Positions 1 through 8,954 are shown, counted from the stretch's first letter. The stretch: 64,000 nucleotides of DNA from Paenibacillus barcinonensis (GCF_003217495.1 NZ_QJSW01000013.1:62001-126000); one strand, 5' to 3'. The notes: generated from the letters alone by a model not told the origin. Numbers and translations are program-made.

Positions 1-105
1 GAAGTCCACCTGATCGTACCCTTCATTTTTGAACAATTGCCAGATGGCCTCTGTATCATAAAAGTTAACTTTGCAGCCCAAGGTGTAAAACGCCACGGAT
101 GGCAT
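1..105 (-). CDS. mtaB: MtaB, tRNA threonylcarbamoyladenosine methylthiotransferase (N-terminal fragment)
   Basis: Only the first 35 codons are present; the gene runs off the left end. The start reads MPSVAFYTLGCKVN, the opening of the UPF0004 domain of MtaB-type radical-SAM methylthiotransferases, including the first Fe-S cysteine in the LGCKVN motif. The family converts t6A37 of tRNA to ms2t6A37. The ATG at 105 is preceded by a G-rich Shine-Dalgarno that overlaps the 3' end of rsmE, so the two genes are tightly coupled. The order prmA, rsmE, mtaB matches yqeT-yqeU-yqeV of Bacillus subtilis, which supports the call despite the short fragment. Confidence 0.85.
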   Translation of the reverse strand, partial: MPSVAFYTLGCKVNFYDTEAIWQLFKNEGYDQVDF

Positions 106-107
106 AA

Positions 108-872
108 TTACATTCCCCCCATTTCTCCGGATTCATATAAAATACAAGTCAATGCAGCCATACCCGCCGTTTCGGCTCGCAAAATACGCTTGCCCAGTCC
201 AACGGATACCGCACCTGCTTCATCGGCCTGAGCCGTTTCCTTCTCGGAAAACCCGCCCTCAGGTCCAACAACTACGAGCACCCTTGCCCCTGCATCAGGA
301 GCAAGATTAGCAATAAACGGCTGAAGCGCATCTCTCAGCTGTTTGCCATTTTCTTTTTCATAACAATAACATACCAGATCATAGTCCCCAAAAGAAGATA
401 ACAGCCCTTTCCAGGAAAGCGGCTGCTCAACGGTTGGAATACGGTTACGATGACTTTGCTCCGCAGCTTCCTTGGCAATCTTCCGCCACCGCTCCAGTCG
501 TTTGCCTTCTTTTTTGGCGTCATATTGCACAATCGTACGTTCCGATAAAAAAGGCACAAACGATACGGCACCAATCTCGGTACATCTCTGAATGACCGTT
601 TCCATCTTGTCGCCTTTAGGCAGACTCTGTGCCACGGTTACTTTGATTCGTGCTTCATGATCCATAACAAGCGGCTCGATAATCGCAGCCTTCACTTCAC
701 CTGCATCAATGCTTTCTATGGCCGCTAACGCTTCTCTGGAGTTTCCGTCGCTGACAATCAGCTTGTCTCCAGGTTTGCCGCGCATGACTTTGCTGATATG
801 ACGGGCATCCTCTCCCGTAATGATCACTGCATGTTCACTGAACTGCTCTGCAGATACAAAATATCGCTGCAT
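108..872 (-). CDS. rsmE: RsmE, 16S rRNA (uracil-1498-N3)-methyltransferase
   Basis: 254 residues. RsmE methylates N3 of U1498 in 16S rRNA using SAM. The N-terminal part (MQRYFVSAEQF onward) resembles the PUA-like domain. The C-terminal half has the SPOUT-fold SAM signatures GPEGGFS (about 203-209) and GKRILRAETA (about 227-236), which form the knotted cofactor site. I chose the ATG at 872 because it gives the family N-terminus and has a GGGTGG ribosome site upstream; the longer frame to 962 adds 30 residues that do not resemble the family. It lies between the site-2 protease gene and mtaB on the same strand. Confidence 0.93.
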   Translation of the reverse strand: MQRYFVSAEQFSEHAVIITGEDARHISKVMRGKPGDKLIVSDGNSREALAAIESIDAGEVKAAIIEPLVMDHEARIKVTVAQSLPKGDKMETVIQRCTEIGAVSFVPFLSERTIVQYDAKKEGKRLERWRKIAKEAAEQSHRNRIPTVEQPLSWKGLLSSFGDYDLVCYCYEKENGKQLRDALQPFIANLAPDAGARVLVVVGPEGGFSEKETAQADEAGAVSVGLGKRILRAETAGMAALTCILYESGEMGGM

Positions 873-1008
873 ATGTCTGTCCACCCATTCTTTCCTGTTA
901 TGACTGGCATTCTCCCCGTCAAACGGCAGGCGAGAATCCAGTCGCCACAGTTGATCATACAACTTTTATGTGCTTCTGACCAGCGTTCTGGTCTAAATAA
1001 CAGCTCGT

Positions 1009-1692
1009 TTATTTAAGGTATAATTCAATAATCAGACCGGCAACATCTTTGTACATCTCGGTTGCAAACAGATATAGCGGCTGAATTGTAACGGCCTGCA
1101 GCGGTGGAATCACCAGAATCAACAGGAACACAAAGATCGACCATTGCTCTACACCCTGAAGCTTGCGGCTAATGGATGGCGGCAGCACATCCTCAAGAAT
1201 GCGATAACCATCCAGCGGCGGAAGCGGAATCAGGTTAAACAAAAACAGGAAAAAGTTCGTTATGCTGAACATCGGCAGGAAGATCATCAGTGCAGTAATC
1301 ACCCGCTCATTCCCAATGTTCCCTAGTACGCCTGATCCAAACAGCATCCCATAGATAATCGCACCGATAATGGCCAGCAGCAGGTTACTGAGCGGACCTA
1401 CGGCAGATACGATGGTCCCCATTAATCTCGGCTTCTCAAAATTGGCACGGTTCACTGGAACCGGACGCGCCCATCCAAAGCCCGCAATAACCAGCAGCAA
1501 TACACCCAGCAGATCAAAATGCACAACCGGGTTTAGCGTGACCCTTCCAAGCAGCTTCGCCGTTGGATCACCGAATTTGTTGGCAAAATAGGCGTGTGCG
1601 AATTCGTGAACGGTAAATGCAATTAGAATGGTGACTAGAAAGAAGGGCAGCTGATCAAGAGGAAGACGGATAAAGCGCTCTAAGAAATCCAT
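1009..1692 (-). CDS. Site-2 protease family membrane protein (M50, YwhC-like)
   Basis: 227 residues, strongly hydrophobic with about five to six membrane segments. The zinc-protease motif HEFAH is at residues 29-33 in the first helix, and the second metal-ligand motif PLPPLDG is near 157-162 (Asp161). This is the minimal M50B layout without a PDZ domain. Such proteins cut substrates within the membrane; the substrate here is unknown. It starts three bases after the prmA stop, so it is almost certainly co-transcribed with prmA and rsmE. It is absent from this position in B. subtilis, so it is an insertion relative to that order. Confidence 0.85.
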   Translation of the reverse strand: MDFLERFIRLPLDQLPFFLVTILIAFTVHEFAHAYFANKFGDPTAKLLGRVTLNPVVHFDLLGVLLLVIAGFGWARPVPVNRANFEKPRLMGTIVSAVGPLSNLLLAIIGAIIYGMLFGSGVLGNIGNERVITALMIFLPMFSITNFFLFLFNLIPLPPLDGYRILEDVLPPSISRKLQGVEQWSIFVFLLILVIPPLQAVTIQPLYLFATEMYKDVAGLIIELYLK

Positions 1693-1695
1693 AGA

Positions 1696-2661
1696 CTACC
1701 TCTTGCTGGCTTCAAACGCCAGCCAGTCCTCTTCACGCTCTATTGCCCGAACTTCAAACCCGGCAGCCACAAGTGCATCATGCACGACCTGTTCTTTGTT
1801 TTTCCATATGCCCGAGACGATATAAATACCGCCAGACTCCAGCGCGTTGTACACATCATCCACAAACAGCAAAATGATCTCGGCCAGAATGTTGGCAACG
1901 ATTATTTTCACTGGAAGCTTCACGCCAAGAGCCGGGTCCTGACTTCCAAGAACAGATAACAGATCGCTCTCTTTGACGGTAATCTGTTGCTGCATATTGT
2001 TCAGCTCCACGTTTTCCATGGCGCTTGTGACCGCAACCGGATCAAGGTCAAGAGCCAGAACATGTTTTGCCCCCAAATGCACCGCACCGATGGCCAGAAT
2101 GCCTGAGCCCGTGCCAACGTCGATAATCTCCTCGCCGCCTTGAATAACCTTCTCCAGTGTACGCAGACATAACGTTGTGGTTGGATGTGTGCCTGTACCG
2201 AAGGCCATTCCTGGGTCCAGCTCGATAACTTTCTCCTCTGCGCTCTCGGGTGTGTAATCCTCCCATGTAGGCTTGATCGTCAGACGATCCGAAATACGAA
2301 CAGGCTTGAAATACTGCTTCCAGGCTGTAGCCCAGTCATTTTCATCCACTGTACGTGTCTCATAACGAATCTCTCCGGCATCAATGCCGAAATCGGACAG
2401 CTCCTCTATTCTGGGGTTCACCTCCGCTTTCAGGACATCCATATCCGTGCCTTCGGAAAAATATCCTTTAATGACAGCGAACCCTTCGGGAATATCATTG
2501 AGCGGAACATCATACAACTCGCCATACGTCGTATCTCGCTTTTTATTTAAAGTACCGGATTCCTCAATTGATACCCCTCCAGCACCTGCTTCATGCAAAA
2601 AATTCGAGATCATCTCCACAGCTTCTTCTGTGGTATGTATTGTCAGTTCGTGCCATAACAT
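1696..2661 (-). CDS. prmA: PrmA, ribosomal protein L11 methyltransferase
   Basis: 321 residues. PrmA methylates lysines and the N-terminus of ribosomal protein L11 using SAM. The N-terminal substrate-recognition domain begins MLWHELTIHTTEEAVE. The Rossmann methyltransferase core shows PGMAFGTGTHPTT, the glycine-rich loop DVGTGSGILAIGA and the NILAEI motif. The ATG at 2661 is preceded by GAGGAGG at good spacing; the frame is open to 2712 but the extra 17 residues are not family-like. First gene of a prmA / site-2 protease / rsmE / mtaB run. Confidence 0.94.
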   Translation of the reverse strand: MLWHELTIHTTEEAVEMISNFLHEAGAGGVSIEESGTLNKKRDTTYGELYDVPLNDIPEGFAVIKGYFSEGTDMDVLKAEVNPRIEELSDFGIDAGEIRYETRTVDENDWATAWKQYFKPVRISDRLTIKPTWEDYTPESAEEKVIELDPGMAFGTGTHPTTTLCLRTLEKVIQGGEEIIDVGTGSGILAIGAVHLGAKHVLALDLDPVAVTSAMENVELNNMQQQITVKESDLLSVLGSQDPALGVKLPVKIIVANILAEIILLFVDDVYNALESGGIYIVSGIWKNKEQVVHDALVAAGFEVRAIEREEDWLAFEASKR

Positions 2662-2781
2662 ACGTGGTTTTGCCTCCTCAATAATTAAAACGTCGTTTAC
2701 TCTGCTTATCATTTAAGCATCCCAACCATTGTACTACACAAGCAAGCCAGAGCACAAAGCATAGTCATAAAAGCAAATAAA

Positions 2782-2826
2782 ACAGGATACCCCGCAGTCA
2801 GACTGCTTGAATATCCTGTCCTATTT
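2782..2826 (-). terminator. Rho-independent terminator after the YfhD/stress-like trio
   Basis: On the minus strand ACAGGATA pairs with TATCCTGT around a second small GCAGTC/GACTGC stem, followed by TTTTATTTGCTTTT. It lies 30 bases after the stop of the 2855-3247 gene and ends that unit before prmA. Confidence 0.7.
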
Positions 2827-2854
2827 TACATGCCTGCGGCTTCTTTTCGAACCA

Positions 2855-3247
2855 TTAACAGAACTGTCCGCCGTTCTGTGTAATCATTTCTGCAGCCTGA
2901 GGCAAAGATTCCTGAGAGACAGAAACTGTCAACAGAATGCCCTGCTTCAGCCCTCCAGATGCATCCTTTGTCGAAGAATCATATACCTGACCTCCCGACA
3001 GCACCTCGGTTTCATCGCTGATGAGAGCAAGTACGTTCAATTCACCGCTAAACCCGCCAATGACAGCCGTAGGTGAGTGGTCATCTTCTGGCACTGCATC
3101 AGACCCGGATTGAGCTGCATCTCTGCGAATACTCTCAATCCGCAGCTGATTAGGATGAAGCAGCTCCAGAGCTCTTCGTGCAGACTCTGCTTCCGTCCAG
3201 CTTGTGAAGACCGCTTCAAGTGTGACCGCCGAGCGAGTCTCAGTCAT
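2855..3247 (-). CDS. Hypothetical protein, paralogue of the gene at 3441-3809
   Basis: 130 residues, soluble, no signal peptide. The N-terminal stretch (AVFTSWTEAESARRALELL) and the C-terminal stretch (ILLTVSVSQESLPQAAEMI followed by QNGG) look like two halves of a small alpha/beta fold joined by a variable linker. The same layout is seen in the 122-residue protein at 3441-3809, so the two are diverged paralogues. The first half resembles general-stress 17M/YflT-type proteins, but only weakly. The start overlaps the stop of the YfhD-like gene in ATGACTGA, so it is translationally coupled. Function unknown. Confidence 0.75.
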   Translation of the reverse strand: MTETRSAVTLEAVFTSWTEAESARRALELLHPNQLRIESIRRDAAQSGSDAVPEDDHSPTAVIGGFSGELNVLALISDETEVLSGGQVYDSSTKDASGGLKQGILLTVSVSQESLPQAAEMITQNGGQFC

Positions 3248-3419
3248 TTAATTCCCGTCCCTGACGGCGATCCGCCGCCTCGCTGCGGCGAAGTGCTTCC
3301 AAATCCTCGTGGTCAGCCGCTTCTGCGCTGAACTCCACATCTTCATTTTTTGCAGATTGCATGCGTTTCATTTTTTCGGTTTTGGTCAATATTTTGCCTG
3401 GACGCTCATGTTCAGCCAT
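3240..3419 (-). CDS. YfhD-like small protein
   Basis: 59 residues, very hydrophilic. The core DVEFSAEAADHEDLEALRR followed by AADRRQ matches the YfhD family of Bacillales, small proteins linked to sporulation or stress. Start ATG at 3419 has AGGAGG ten bases upstream. The 3' end overlaps the start of the next gene by eight bases. It sits between two paralogous stress-like genes, forming a three-gene unit that interrupts the dnaJ-prmA linkage known from B. subtilis. Function unknown; family assignment is by pattern recognition only. Confidence 0.75.
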   Translation of the reverse strand: MAEHERPGKILTKTEKMKRMQSAKNEDVEFSAEAADHEDLEALRRSEAADRRQGRELND

Positions 3420-3440
3420 GATTTATATTCCTCCTTTTTA

Positions 3441-3809
3441 CTAGATCATTCCACCCGCTTGCTCAATAATGGACATTGCACGGTGGTGTACCGATTCATC
3501 CACAACCACTGTCAATAAAACGTCTCTTCCGGTTGGACCCCCTTGCCCGCCATCACTCATGCCGCTTGCAGCAGGGTCTGCAGCAGCCATAATGCCTGAA
3601 CTCGCATGTGTATTCAACGTATCCGGCACCCAGGAGGAGTAGCTGCCGGAGATACCCGGTTTGTAGGAGGCTCCACTTGGGCCGACACCCGCATAACGAC
3701 TGAAACGATTGATCGCTAAATCTTCCACTCGTAACGCCTCCAGCTTTTTGGCCGCACCTTCTGCCTGTTCCGGGCTGTGGAAATATGCCAAAATATTTTT
3801 CTCCGTCAT
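3441..3809 (-). CDS. Hypothetical protein, general-stress-like, paralogue of 2855-3247
   Basis: 122 residues. The N-terminus NILAYFHSPEQAEGAAKKLE and the C-terminal DVLLTVVVDESVHHRAMSII with a final QAGG mirror the 2855-3247 protein. The middle is a Gly/Ser/Ala-rich linker (about 45-90). No membrane segment or catalytic motif is evident. First gene of the three-gene unit; the spacer to the YfhD-like gene is about 20 bases and holds its AGGAGG. Possibly a stress or spore protein; function not assigned. Confidence 0.75.
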   Translation of the reverse strand: MTEKNILAYFHSPEQAEGAAKKLEALRVEDLAINRFSRYAGVGPSGASYKPGISGSYSSWVPDTLNTHASSGIMAAADPAASGMSDGGQGGPTGRDVLLTVVVDESVHHRAMSIIEQAGGMI

Positions 3810-3960
3810 TTGCCACCTGCTCCCTTCCGTTTCGCATCACGCAATCGTGTTTCCCTTAACCAATCGTTCCCGCAAAGTTATCCTTCCGCAACAGAGTCCA
3901 GAATATACCGAAAGAGTGCACTTTGAATTTTTCTGCAATAGTTCTTTGTAAAAGCACAGC

Positions 3961-3987
3961 AAAAAAGACACCTCCTTAACGGAGGTG
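3961..3987 (-). terminator. Terminator after dnaJ
   Basis: CACCTCC/GGAGGTG stem with a five-base loop followed on the minus strand by TCTTTTTT, 26 bases past the dnaJ stop. Ends the hrcA-grpE-dnaK-dnaJ operon. Confidence 0.85.
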
Positions 3988-4012
3988 CCCTTCATCATAA
4001 GCTTCTATATGA

Positions 4013-5131
4013 TCAGTCGCCGCGGAAGGCACGTTTTACCCGATCAAAGAAAGATTGCTCATGCTCATGCGTCTGTTCGCCATCCAAAGCAGCAATTTGA
4101 CGAAGCAGATCCTTCTGCTCATCACTCAGCTTGCTTGGTGTAACGACTACCACTTTCACATGCTGGTCCCCTTGTCCCATGCCGCGCAGGCGTGGCACAC
4201 CCTTGCCTTTGAGACGGAAATAGGTTCCGGTTTGCGTTCCCGCAGGAATTTTCAGCTTCACTTTTTCTGTAAGTGTCGGGATTTCAATCTCGTCTCCCAA
4301 TGCTGCTTGTGCAAATGTCAACGGCACTTCGCAATAAATGTCATCGCCTTCGCGTTCAAAGAAGTCATGGGACTTCACACGAATAACGATATACAAGTCG
4401 CCTGCAGGGCCGCCGCGTACACCACCCTCGCCCTCACCTGTCATACGGAGCTGCGCACCATCGTCCACACCCGCTGGAATACGGACATGAATTTTGCGCT
4501 GCTTGCGAACCTTGCCGCTACCACTGCATGTTGTACATTTTTCCTTGATAATTTGTCCTGTACCGCTACAGTTGGAACAAGCACGACGGTTCACCATACG
4601 GCCAAACGGCGTATTTTGAACCACTTCCTGTTGACCGCTACCGTGGCAGACGGAGCATGTTTCCGGCTTCGTTCCAGGCTTCGCTCCTGAACCATGACAG
4701 GTATCGCAGCCCTCCGTACGCGGAATTGTGATATCAGTCTCCTTGCCAAATACAGCTTCCTTGAACTCAATCGTCATGGTGTATTGCAGGTCATTCCCGC
4801 GCTGTGGAGCGTTCGGATCACGACGACCACCGCCACCACCAAAGAACATATCGAAGATGTCGCCAAAGCCGCCGCCACCAAAGTCTCCACCGCCAAATCC
4901 ACCCTGATTCGGGTCGATATGACCGTATTGGTCGTACTGAGCACGTTTCTGGCTGTCACTTACGACATCGTAAGCTTCTTTTACTTCTTTAAATTTGGCT
5001 TCCGCATCGGCGGCCTTGTTTACGTCAGGGTGATACTGACGGGCCAGCTTGCGGTAAGCCTTTTTGATTTCCTCGTCGCTTGCATTTTTGCTAACGCCGA
5101 GCACCTCATAATAATCACGTTTTTCAGCCAC
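4013..5131 (-). CDS. dnaJ: DnaJ, Hsp40 co-chaperone
   Basis: 372 residues, normal length. J-domain at residues 5-70 with HPD at 34-36, which stimulates DnaK ATP hydrolysis. A Gly/Phe-rich stretch (about 75-105) follows, then four CxxCxGxG zinc repeats (CDTCHGSG, CSVCHGSG, CSNCSGTG, CTTCSGSG) and the C-terminal substrate-binding domains. The start codon is GTG at 5131 behind a GGGGGTGG ribosome site. Last gene of the hrcA operon, separated from dnaK by 128 bases that contain an inverted repeat. Confidence 0.97.
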   Translation of the reverse strand: MAEKRDYYEVLGVSKNASDEEIKKAYRKLARQYHPDVNKAADAEAKFKEVKEAYDVVSDSQKRAQYDQYGHIDPNQGGFGGGDFGGGGFGDIFDMFFGGGGGRRDPNAPQRGNDLQYTMTIEFKEAVFGKETDITIPRTEGCDTCHGSGAKPGTKPETCSVCHGSGQQEVVQNTPFGRMVNRRACSNCSGTGQIIKEKCTTCSGSGKVRKQRKIHVRIPAGVDDGAQLRMTGEGEGGVRGGPAGDLYIVIRVKSHDFFEREGDDIYCEVPLTFAQAALGDEIEIPTLTEKVKLKIPAGTQTGTYFRLKGKGVPRLRGMGQGDQHVKVVVVTPSKLSDEQKDLLRQIAALDGEQTHEHEQSFFDRVKRAFRGD

Positions 5132-5171
5132 TCTTCCACCCCCATAACATTCACCTTATCGCACATCGTGA

Positions 5172-5214
5172 CAAAAGGAAAGTCAAAGCACGGGAGCCCC
5201 GGCTATGACTTTCC
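5172..5214 (-). terminator. Inverted repeat between dnaK and dnaJ (partial terminator or processing hairpin)
   Basis: GGAAAGTCA pairs exactly with TGACTTTCC around a 25-base GC-rich loop, with TTTTG on the minus-strand side. A leaky terminator here would set the dnaK:dnaJ ratio. The U-run is short, so RNA stabilisation or processing is equally possible. Confidence 0.5.
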
Positions 5215-5259
5215 CTTTAATCCGAACGTCACCGATGTTTAACTCGCAGCAAGCGCGAA

Positions 5260-7107
5260 TTAGTTTTGTTTTTTATCTTCATCCACAACTTCGTAATCAG
5301 CGTCTACGACGTTGTCACGTTTTGCAGAACCTTGTGGTTGCTCTTCAGCCCCTTGAGCCGCTTGTGCATCAGCTTGAGCTTGCTCATACAGCTTAACAGA
5401 CAATTGCTGAACGATCTCTGTCAATTCCTCGGTAGCTGCTTTGATATCTTCCAAGTTGTCGGAGGCAAGTACGCCCTGCAATTTTTCTTTAGCTGCATTG
5501 GCTTTCTCTACTTCACCTGCATCTGCTTTTTCACCAAGATCCTTGATCGTTTTATCTACAGAGTAGATCAACTGGTCTGCGCTGTTTTTCGCTTCAACAA
5601 GCTCTTTACGTTTTTTGTCTTCCTCTGCGTGAAGCTCAGCGTCTTTCATCATTTGTTCAACTTCTTCATCGCTCAGACCGCTGGAAGAAGTGATCGTGAT
5701 TTTTTGTGTTTTGTTTGTGCCTTTATCTGTAGCAGATACGTTAACGATACCGTTGGCGTCGATGTCGAAGCTAACTTCGATTTGCGGAACGCCGCGTGGC
5801 GCTGGAGGGATGTCTCCCAGCATAAAGCGGCCAAGCGTTTTATTGCCCGCTGCCATCTCGCGCTCACCTTGCAGGACGTGAATCTCAACGCTAGGCTGAT
5901 TGTCTGCATAAGTGGAGAACACTTGAGATTTACTTGTAGGGATCGTTGTGTTACGCTCGATCATTTTAGTGAAGACACCGCCTGCAGTTTCGATACCCAG
6001 GGACAGTGGAGTTACGTCGAGCAATACAACGTCCTTAACGTCACCTGTCAGTACGCCCGCTTGTACAGCTGCACCCAATGCAACGACTTCATCCGGGTTA
6101 ACGCCTTTGTGCGGCTCTTTACCTGTCAGCTTTTTGATGGCTTCCTGTACAGCCGGAATACGTGTGGAACCACCAACCAATACGATCTTGTCGATATCGT
6201 TCGGAGTCATTCCAGCATCGCTCAGTGCGCGGCGTGTAGGCTCAAGCGTGCGCTCAACCAGACCTGCGGAGAGCTCTTCGAATTTCGCACGGCTCAGGTT
6301 AAGCTCCAAGTGCTGAGGAACGCCATCTGCAACTGTAATGAACGGCAAGGAAATCGTTGTAGTCAATACACCGGAAAGTTCTTTTTTCGCTTTTTCCGCT
6401 GCATCTTTCAAACGTTGTACCGCTGCTTTATCTTTGCTCAGATCAATACCTTGATCTTTTTTGAATTCATTCACCAGATAATCAATGATCACTTGGTCGA
6501 AGTCGTCACCGCCCAGTTGGTTGTCACCGCTAGTCGCTTTAACCTCGAAGAAACCATCACCCAGTTCAAGGATGGATACGTCAAACGTACCGCCACCCAG
6601 GTCATATACGAGAATCGTTTGGTCTTCGGATTTCTCCATGCCGTATGCCAAAGCCGCTGCTGTTGGCTCGTTGACGATACGAAGAACTTCCAAACCTGCG
6701 ATTTTACCTGCATCTTTAGTCGCTTGACGCTGACTGTCATTGAAGTAAGCCGGAACGGTAATAACGGCTTGAGTTACCGTTTGGCCCAAATATGCTTCTG
6801 CATCAGCTTTCAGCTTTTGCAGGATGATTGCAGAGATTTCTTGTGGAGAATAATCTTTGCTATCAATCGTTTCTTTGTGGGAAGTACCCATATGACGTTT
6901 AATGGAGATGATGGTACGATCAGGGTTTGTAATTGCTTGACGTTTCGCTGTTTCACCAACGACACGCTCGCCGTCTTTTTTGAACCCTACAACGGAAGGA
7001 GTCGTACGTGCACCCTCCGGGTTTGGAATAACAACAGCCTCGCCGCCTTCCATAACGGCTACGCACGAGTTGGTTGTTCCTAAGTCAATACCGATTACTT
7101 TGCTCAT
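5260..7107 (-). CDS. dnaK: DnaK, Hsp70 chaperone
   Basis: 615 residues, typical Gram-positive length (it lacks the extra segment of enterobacterial DnaK). The ATPase domain starts KVIGIDLGTTNSCVAV; the phosphate-2 motif DLGGGTFDVSIL and adenosine motif VLVGGSTRIPAVQ are intact. The substrate-binding domain begins near DVTPLSLGIET, followed by the helical lid and a C-terminus ending DADYEVVDEDKKQN. It folds proteins with DnaJ and GrpE. ATG start at 7107 with GGAGGG upstream. A 605-residue open frame on the opposite strand is a coding shadow. Confidence 0.99.
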   Translation of the reverse strand: MSKVIGIDLGTTNSCVAVMEGGEAVVIPNPEGARTTPSVVGFKKDGERVVGETAKRQAITNPDRTIISIKRHMGTSHKETIDSKDYSPQEISAIILQKLKADAEAYLGQTVTQAVITVPAYFNDSQRQATKDAGKIAGLEVLRIVNEPTAAALAYGMEKSEDQTILVYDLGGGTFDVSILELGDGFFEVKATSGDNQLGGDDFDQVIIDYLVNEFKKDQGIDLSKDKAAVQRLKDAAEKAKKELSGVLTTTISLPFITVADGVPQHLELNLSRAKFEELSAGLVERTLEPTRRALSDAGMTPNDIDKIVLVGGSTRIPAVQEAIKKLTGKEPHKGVNPDEVVALGAAVQAGVLTGDVKDVVLLDVTPLSLGIETAGGVFTKMIERNTTIPTSKSQVFSTYADNQPSVEIHVLQGEREMAAGNKTLGRFMLGDIPPAPRGVPQIEVSFDIDANGIVNVSATDKGTNKTQKITITSSSGLSDEEVEQMMKDAELHAEEDKKRKELVEAKNSADQLIYSVDKTIKDLGEKADAGEVEKANAAKEKLQGVLASDNLEDIKAATEELTEIVQQLSVKLYEQAQADAQAAQGAEEQPQGSAKRDNVVDADYEVVDEDKKQN

Positions 7108-7265
7108 CGGAAAATTTCCTCCCTCAACATTTTGAAATCAACAGGCTGTTCAATAGCCTTATTGTGGTAGTAAGTTATCTGCTCTATGTGTATAAAACAT
7201 GTATATTAAACTTCGTCTCTTAGTTCAGCCTTTGCTCACTCATAATCATACGATCCATCAAAGGA

Positions 7266-7829
7266 TCAAGAGCTCACCTTAACCATAGCCGGACGAAGCA
7301 CTTTATCCTTCAGCATGTAGCCTTTTTGAACCTCTTCCACAACGACGCCCTCTTCATGCTCATCGCTCTCCACTTGCATAATTGCTTGGTGGAATTCAGG
7401 GTTAAACGGTTGTCCAACCGTCTCCATCGCAGCGAGTCCTTCGCTTGCAAGCACCGTTTCCAGTTGACGCAGAATCATTTGAAATCCTTTGGCAAACGAT
7501 TCAGTCTCGGAACCTTCCGGCACTGTAGCCATAGCACGCTCGAAATTGTCCATTACTGGCACCAGTTCGGTAATCAGCTTCATTGAAGCATATTTGGCAA
7601 GCTCCTCTTTTTCCTTCTGTGTACGACGGCGGAAGTTATCAAAATCAGCCTGTGCACGTACAAAGCGTTGCTGTGTTTCCTCGGCCTCCGCTTTCAAACG
7701 TTCCAGTTCAGATGACTCCTGAGTGTTTATCTCCTCAGCCTGCGCTTCTGCAGCTGCAGCCTCATTGACTGGCTCCTGCTCAGCGGCTGTTACCTCTTGT
7801 TCTTCTGTGAATGATTGCTCTTCTTTCAA
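7266..7829 (-). CDS. grpE: GrpE, DnaK nucleotide-exchange factor
   Basis: 187 residues. An acidic, poorly conserved N-terminus is followed by a long coiled coil (about 45-95, AQADFDNFRRRTQKEKEEL) and the beta domain with NPEFHQAIM and GYMLKDKVLRPAMV. It releases ADP from DnaK. I chose TTG at 7829 as start because a perfect AAGGAGGTG lies eight bases upstream and overlaps the codons of any longer frame. Between hrcA and dnaK; the 158-base gap to dnaK shows no clear terminator. Confidence 0.96.
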   Translation of the reverse strand: MKEEQSFTEEQEVTAAEQEPVNEAAAAEAQAEEINTQESSELERLKAEAEETQQRFVRAQADFDNFRRRTQKEKEELAKYASMKLITELVPVMDNFERAMATVPEGSETESFAKGFQMILRQLETVLASEGLAAMETVGQPFNPEFHQAIMQVESDEHEEGVVVEEVQKGYMLKDKVLRPAMVKVSS

Positions 7830-7882
7830 GATGTTCACCTCCTTATATAAATGCATTGAGAACGCATTGCCGTACCCGTTTC

Positions 7883-8914
7883 TTATTTAAAACGGGTTGT
7901 CAGCATGGTCGTCAAATCGCGTGATAATGTATTTATAATGTGGATGACTCGCGCATAATCCATACGAGTTGGTCCCAGAATTCCAATGGAACCGAGCGCC
8001 TCACCATCCAATGAATAGGAAGCTGTAATCAAGCTGCAGTTCGCAAAGGCTTCATGGTCATTCTCAGTACCGATTCGCACCTGAATTCCCTGCCCGCCAG
8101 GCACTGGCATCATTAATTTCATTAATGTAGGCGTCTCATCTAACAAATCCAGAATGTCTTTTACCTTTTCCACATCTTTGAACTCCGGTTGTGTCAGCAT
8201 GTTGGTAGCTCCACTGAGGAACAAGCGATTGTCATGCTCATTATCAAACGCACTGTTGAGGACCTGCATCACTTCCTCGTAACGTGTGATATGACGTTCC
8301 ATTTCCTGACCAAGCTCGGTATAAAGTCGTGATTTAAGCTTGTAGATCGGTACACCTACCAATTTACTGTTTAACAGACGAACGACATTCTCCATGTCAG
8401 CAACTGAAATCTCATGAGGAATCTGGACCGTCTTGTTCTCTACCTGACCCGTGTTGGTCACAATAATCGCTACAGCCTCATTTTCATTCAGCGGAAGTAG
8501 CTGAAAGTGGCGCAACGACGTATGGAACACTTCAGGCCCAAGTAAAATCGAGGTATAATTGGTCATATGAGACAAAATGTTGGAAGCATGCTGAATAACC
8601 TGCTCCATAACATTCAGTTTTTCTGCAAAGAATGACTTCAGATCATCTAGCTCCTGCGGCTCCACCTGATTCCATGGAACCAGATGATCGACATAGTAGC
8701 GATAACCTTTGTGCGACGGAATGCGTCCAGCTGATGTATGCGGCTGTTCCAGAAAACCCATCTCTTCAAGATCGGCCATTTCATTCCGAATTGTTGCCGG
8801 ACTGTATCCAACATCCCCTCGCTTGGAAATGCTTCGGGACCCTACGGGCTCAGCTGAACGGATATAGTCATCCACTATAGCGTTCAGAATCATTCGTTGA
8901 CGCTCTGTTAACAT
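7883..8914 (-). CDS. hrcA: HrcA, heat-inducible transcription repressor
   Basis: 343 residues. N-terminal winged helix (MLTERQRMILNAIVDDYIR, with YSPATIRNEMADLEEMGFL) and the C-terminal GAF-like HrcA domain containing QVRIGTEND. It binds CIRCE and is kept active by GroEL. Start ATG at 8914 is preceded by AAGGAGGG. A perfect CIRCE operator lies 41 bases upstream of the start, so the gene represses its own operon. First gene of hrcA-grpE-dnaK-dnaJ. Confidence 0.97.
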   Translation of the reverse strand: MLTERQRMILNAIVDDYIRSAEPVGSRSISKRGDVGYSPATIRNEMADLEEMGFLEQPHTSAGRIPSHKGYRYYVDHLVPWNQVEPQELDDLKSFFAEKLNVMEQVIQHASNILSHMTNYTSILLGPEVFHTSLRHFQLLPLNENEAVAIIVTNTGQVENKTVQIPHEISVADMENVVRLLNSKLVGVPIYKLKSRLYTELGQEMERHITRYEEVMQVLNSAFDNEHDNRLFLSGATNMLTQPEFKDVEKVKDILDLLDETPTLMKLMMPVPGGQGIQVRIGTENDHEAFANCSLITASYSLDGEALGSIGILGPTRMDYARVIHIINTLSRDLTTMLTTRFK

Positions 8915-8954
8915 GGTGAGTATTCCCTCCTTCTGACTGTACTGTCCCATGTCG

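Noticed and set aside
5266..7083. 605-codon open frame on the plus strand
   Set aside because: It is antisense to dnaK, Cys- and Phe-rich, without a ribosome site; codon bias of dnaK creates it.
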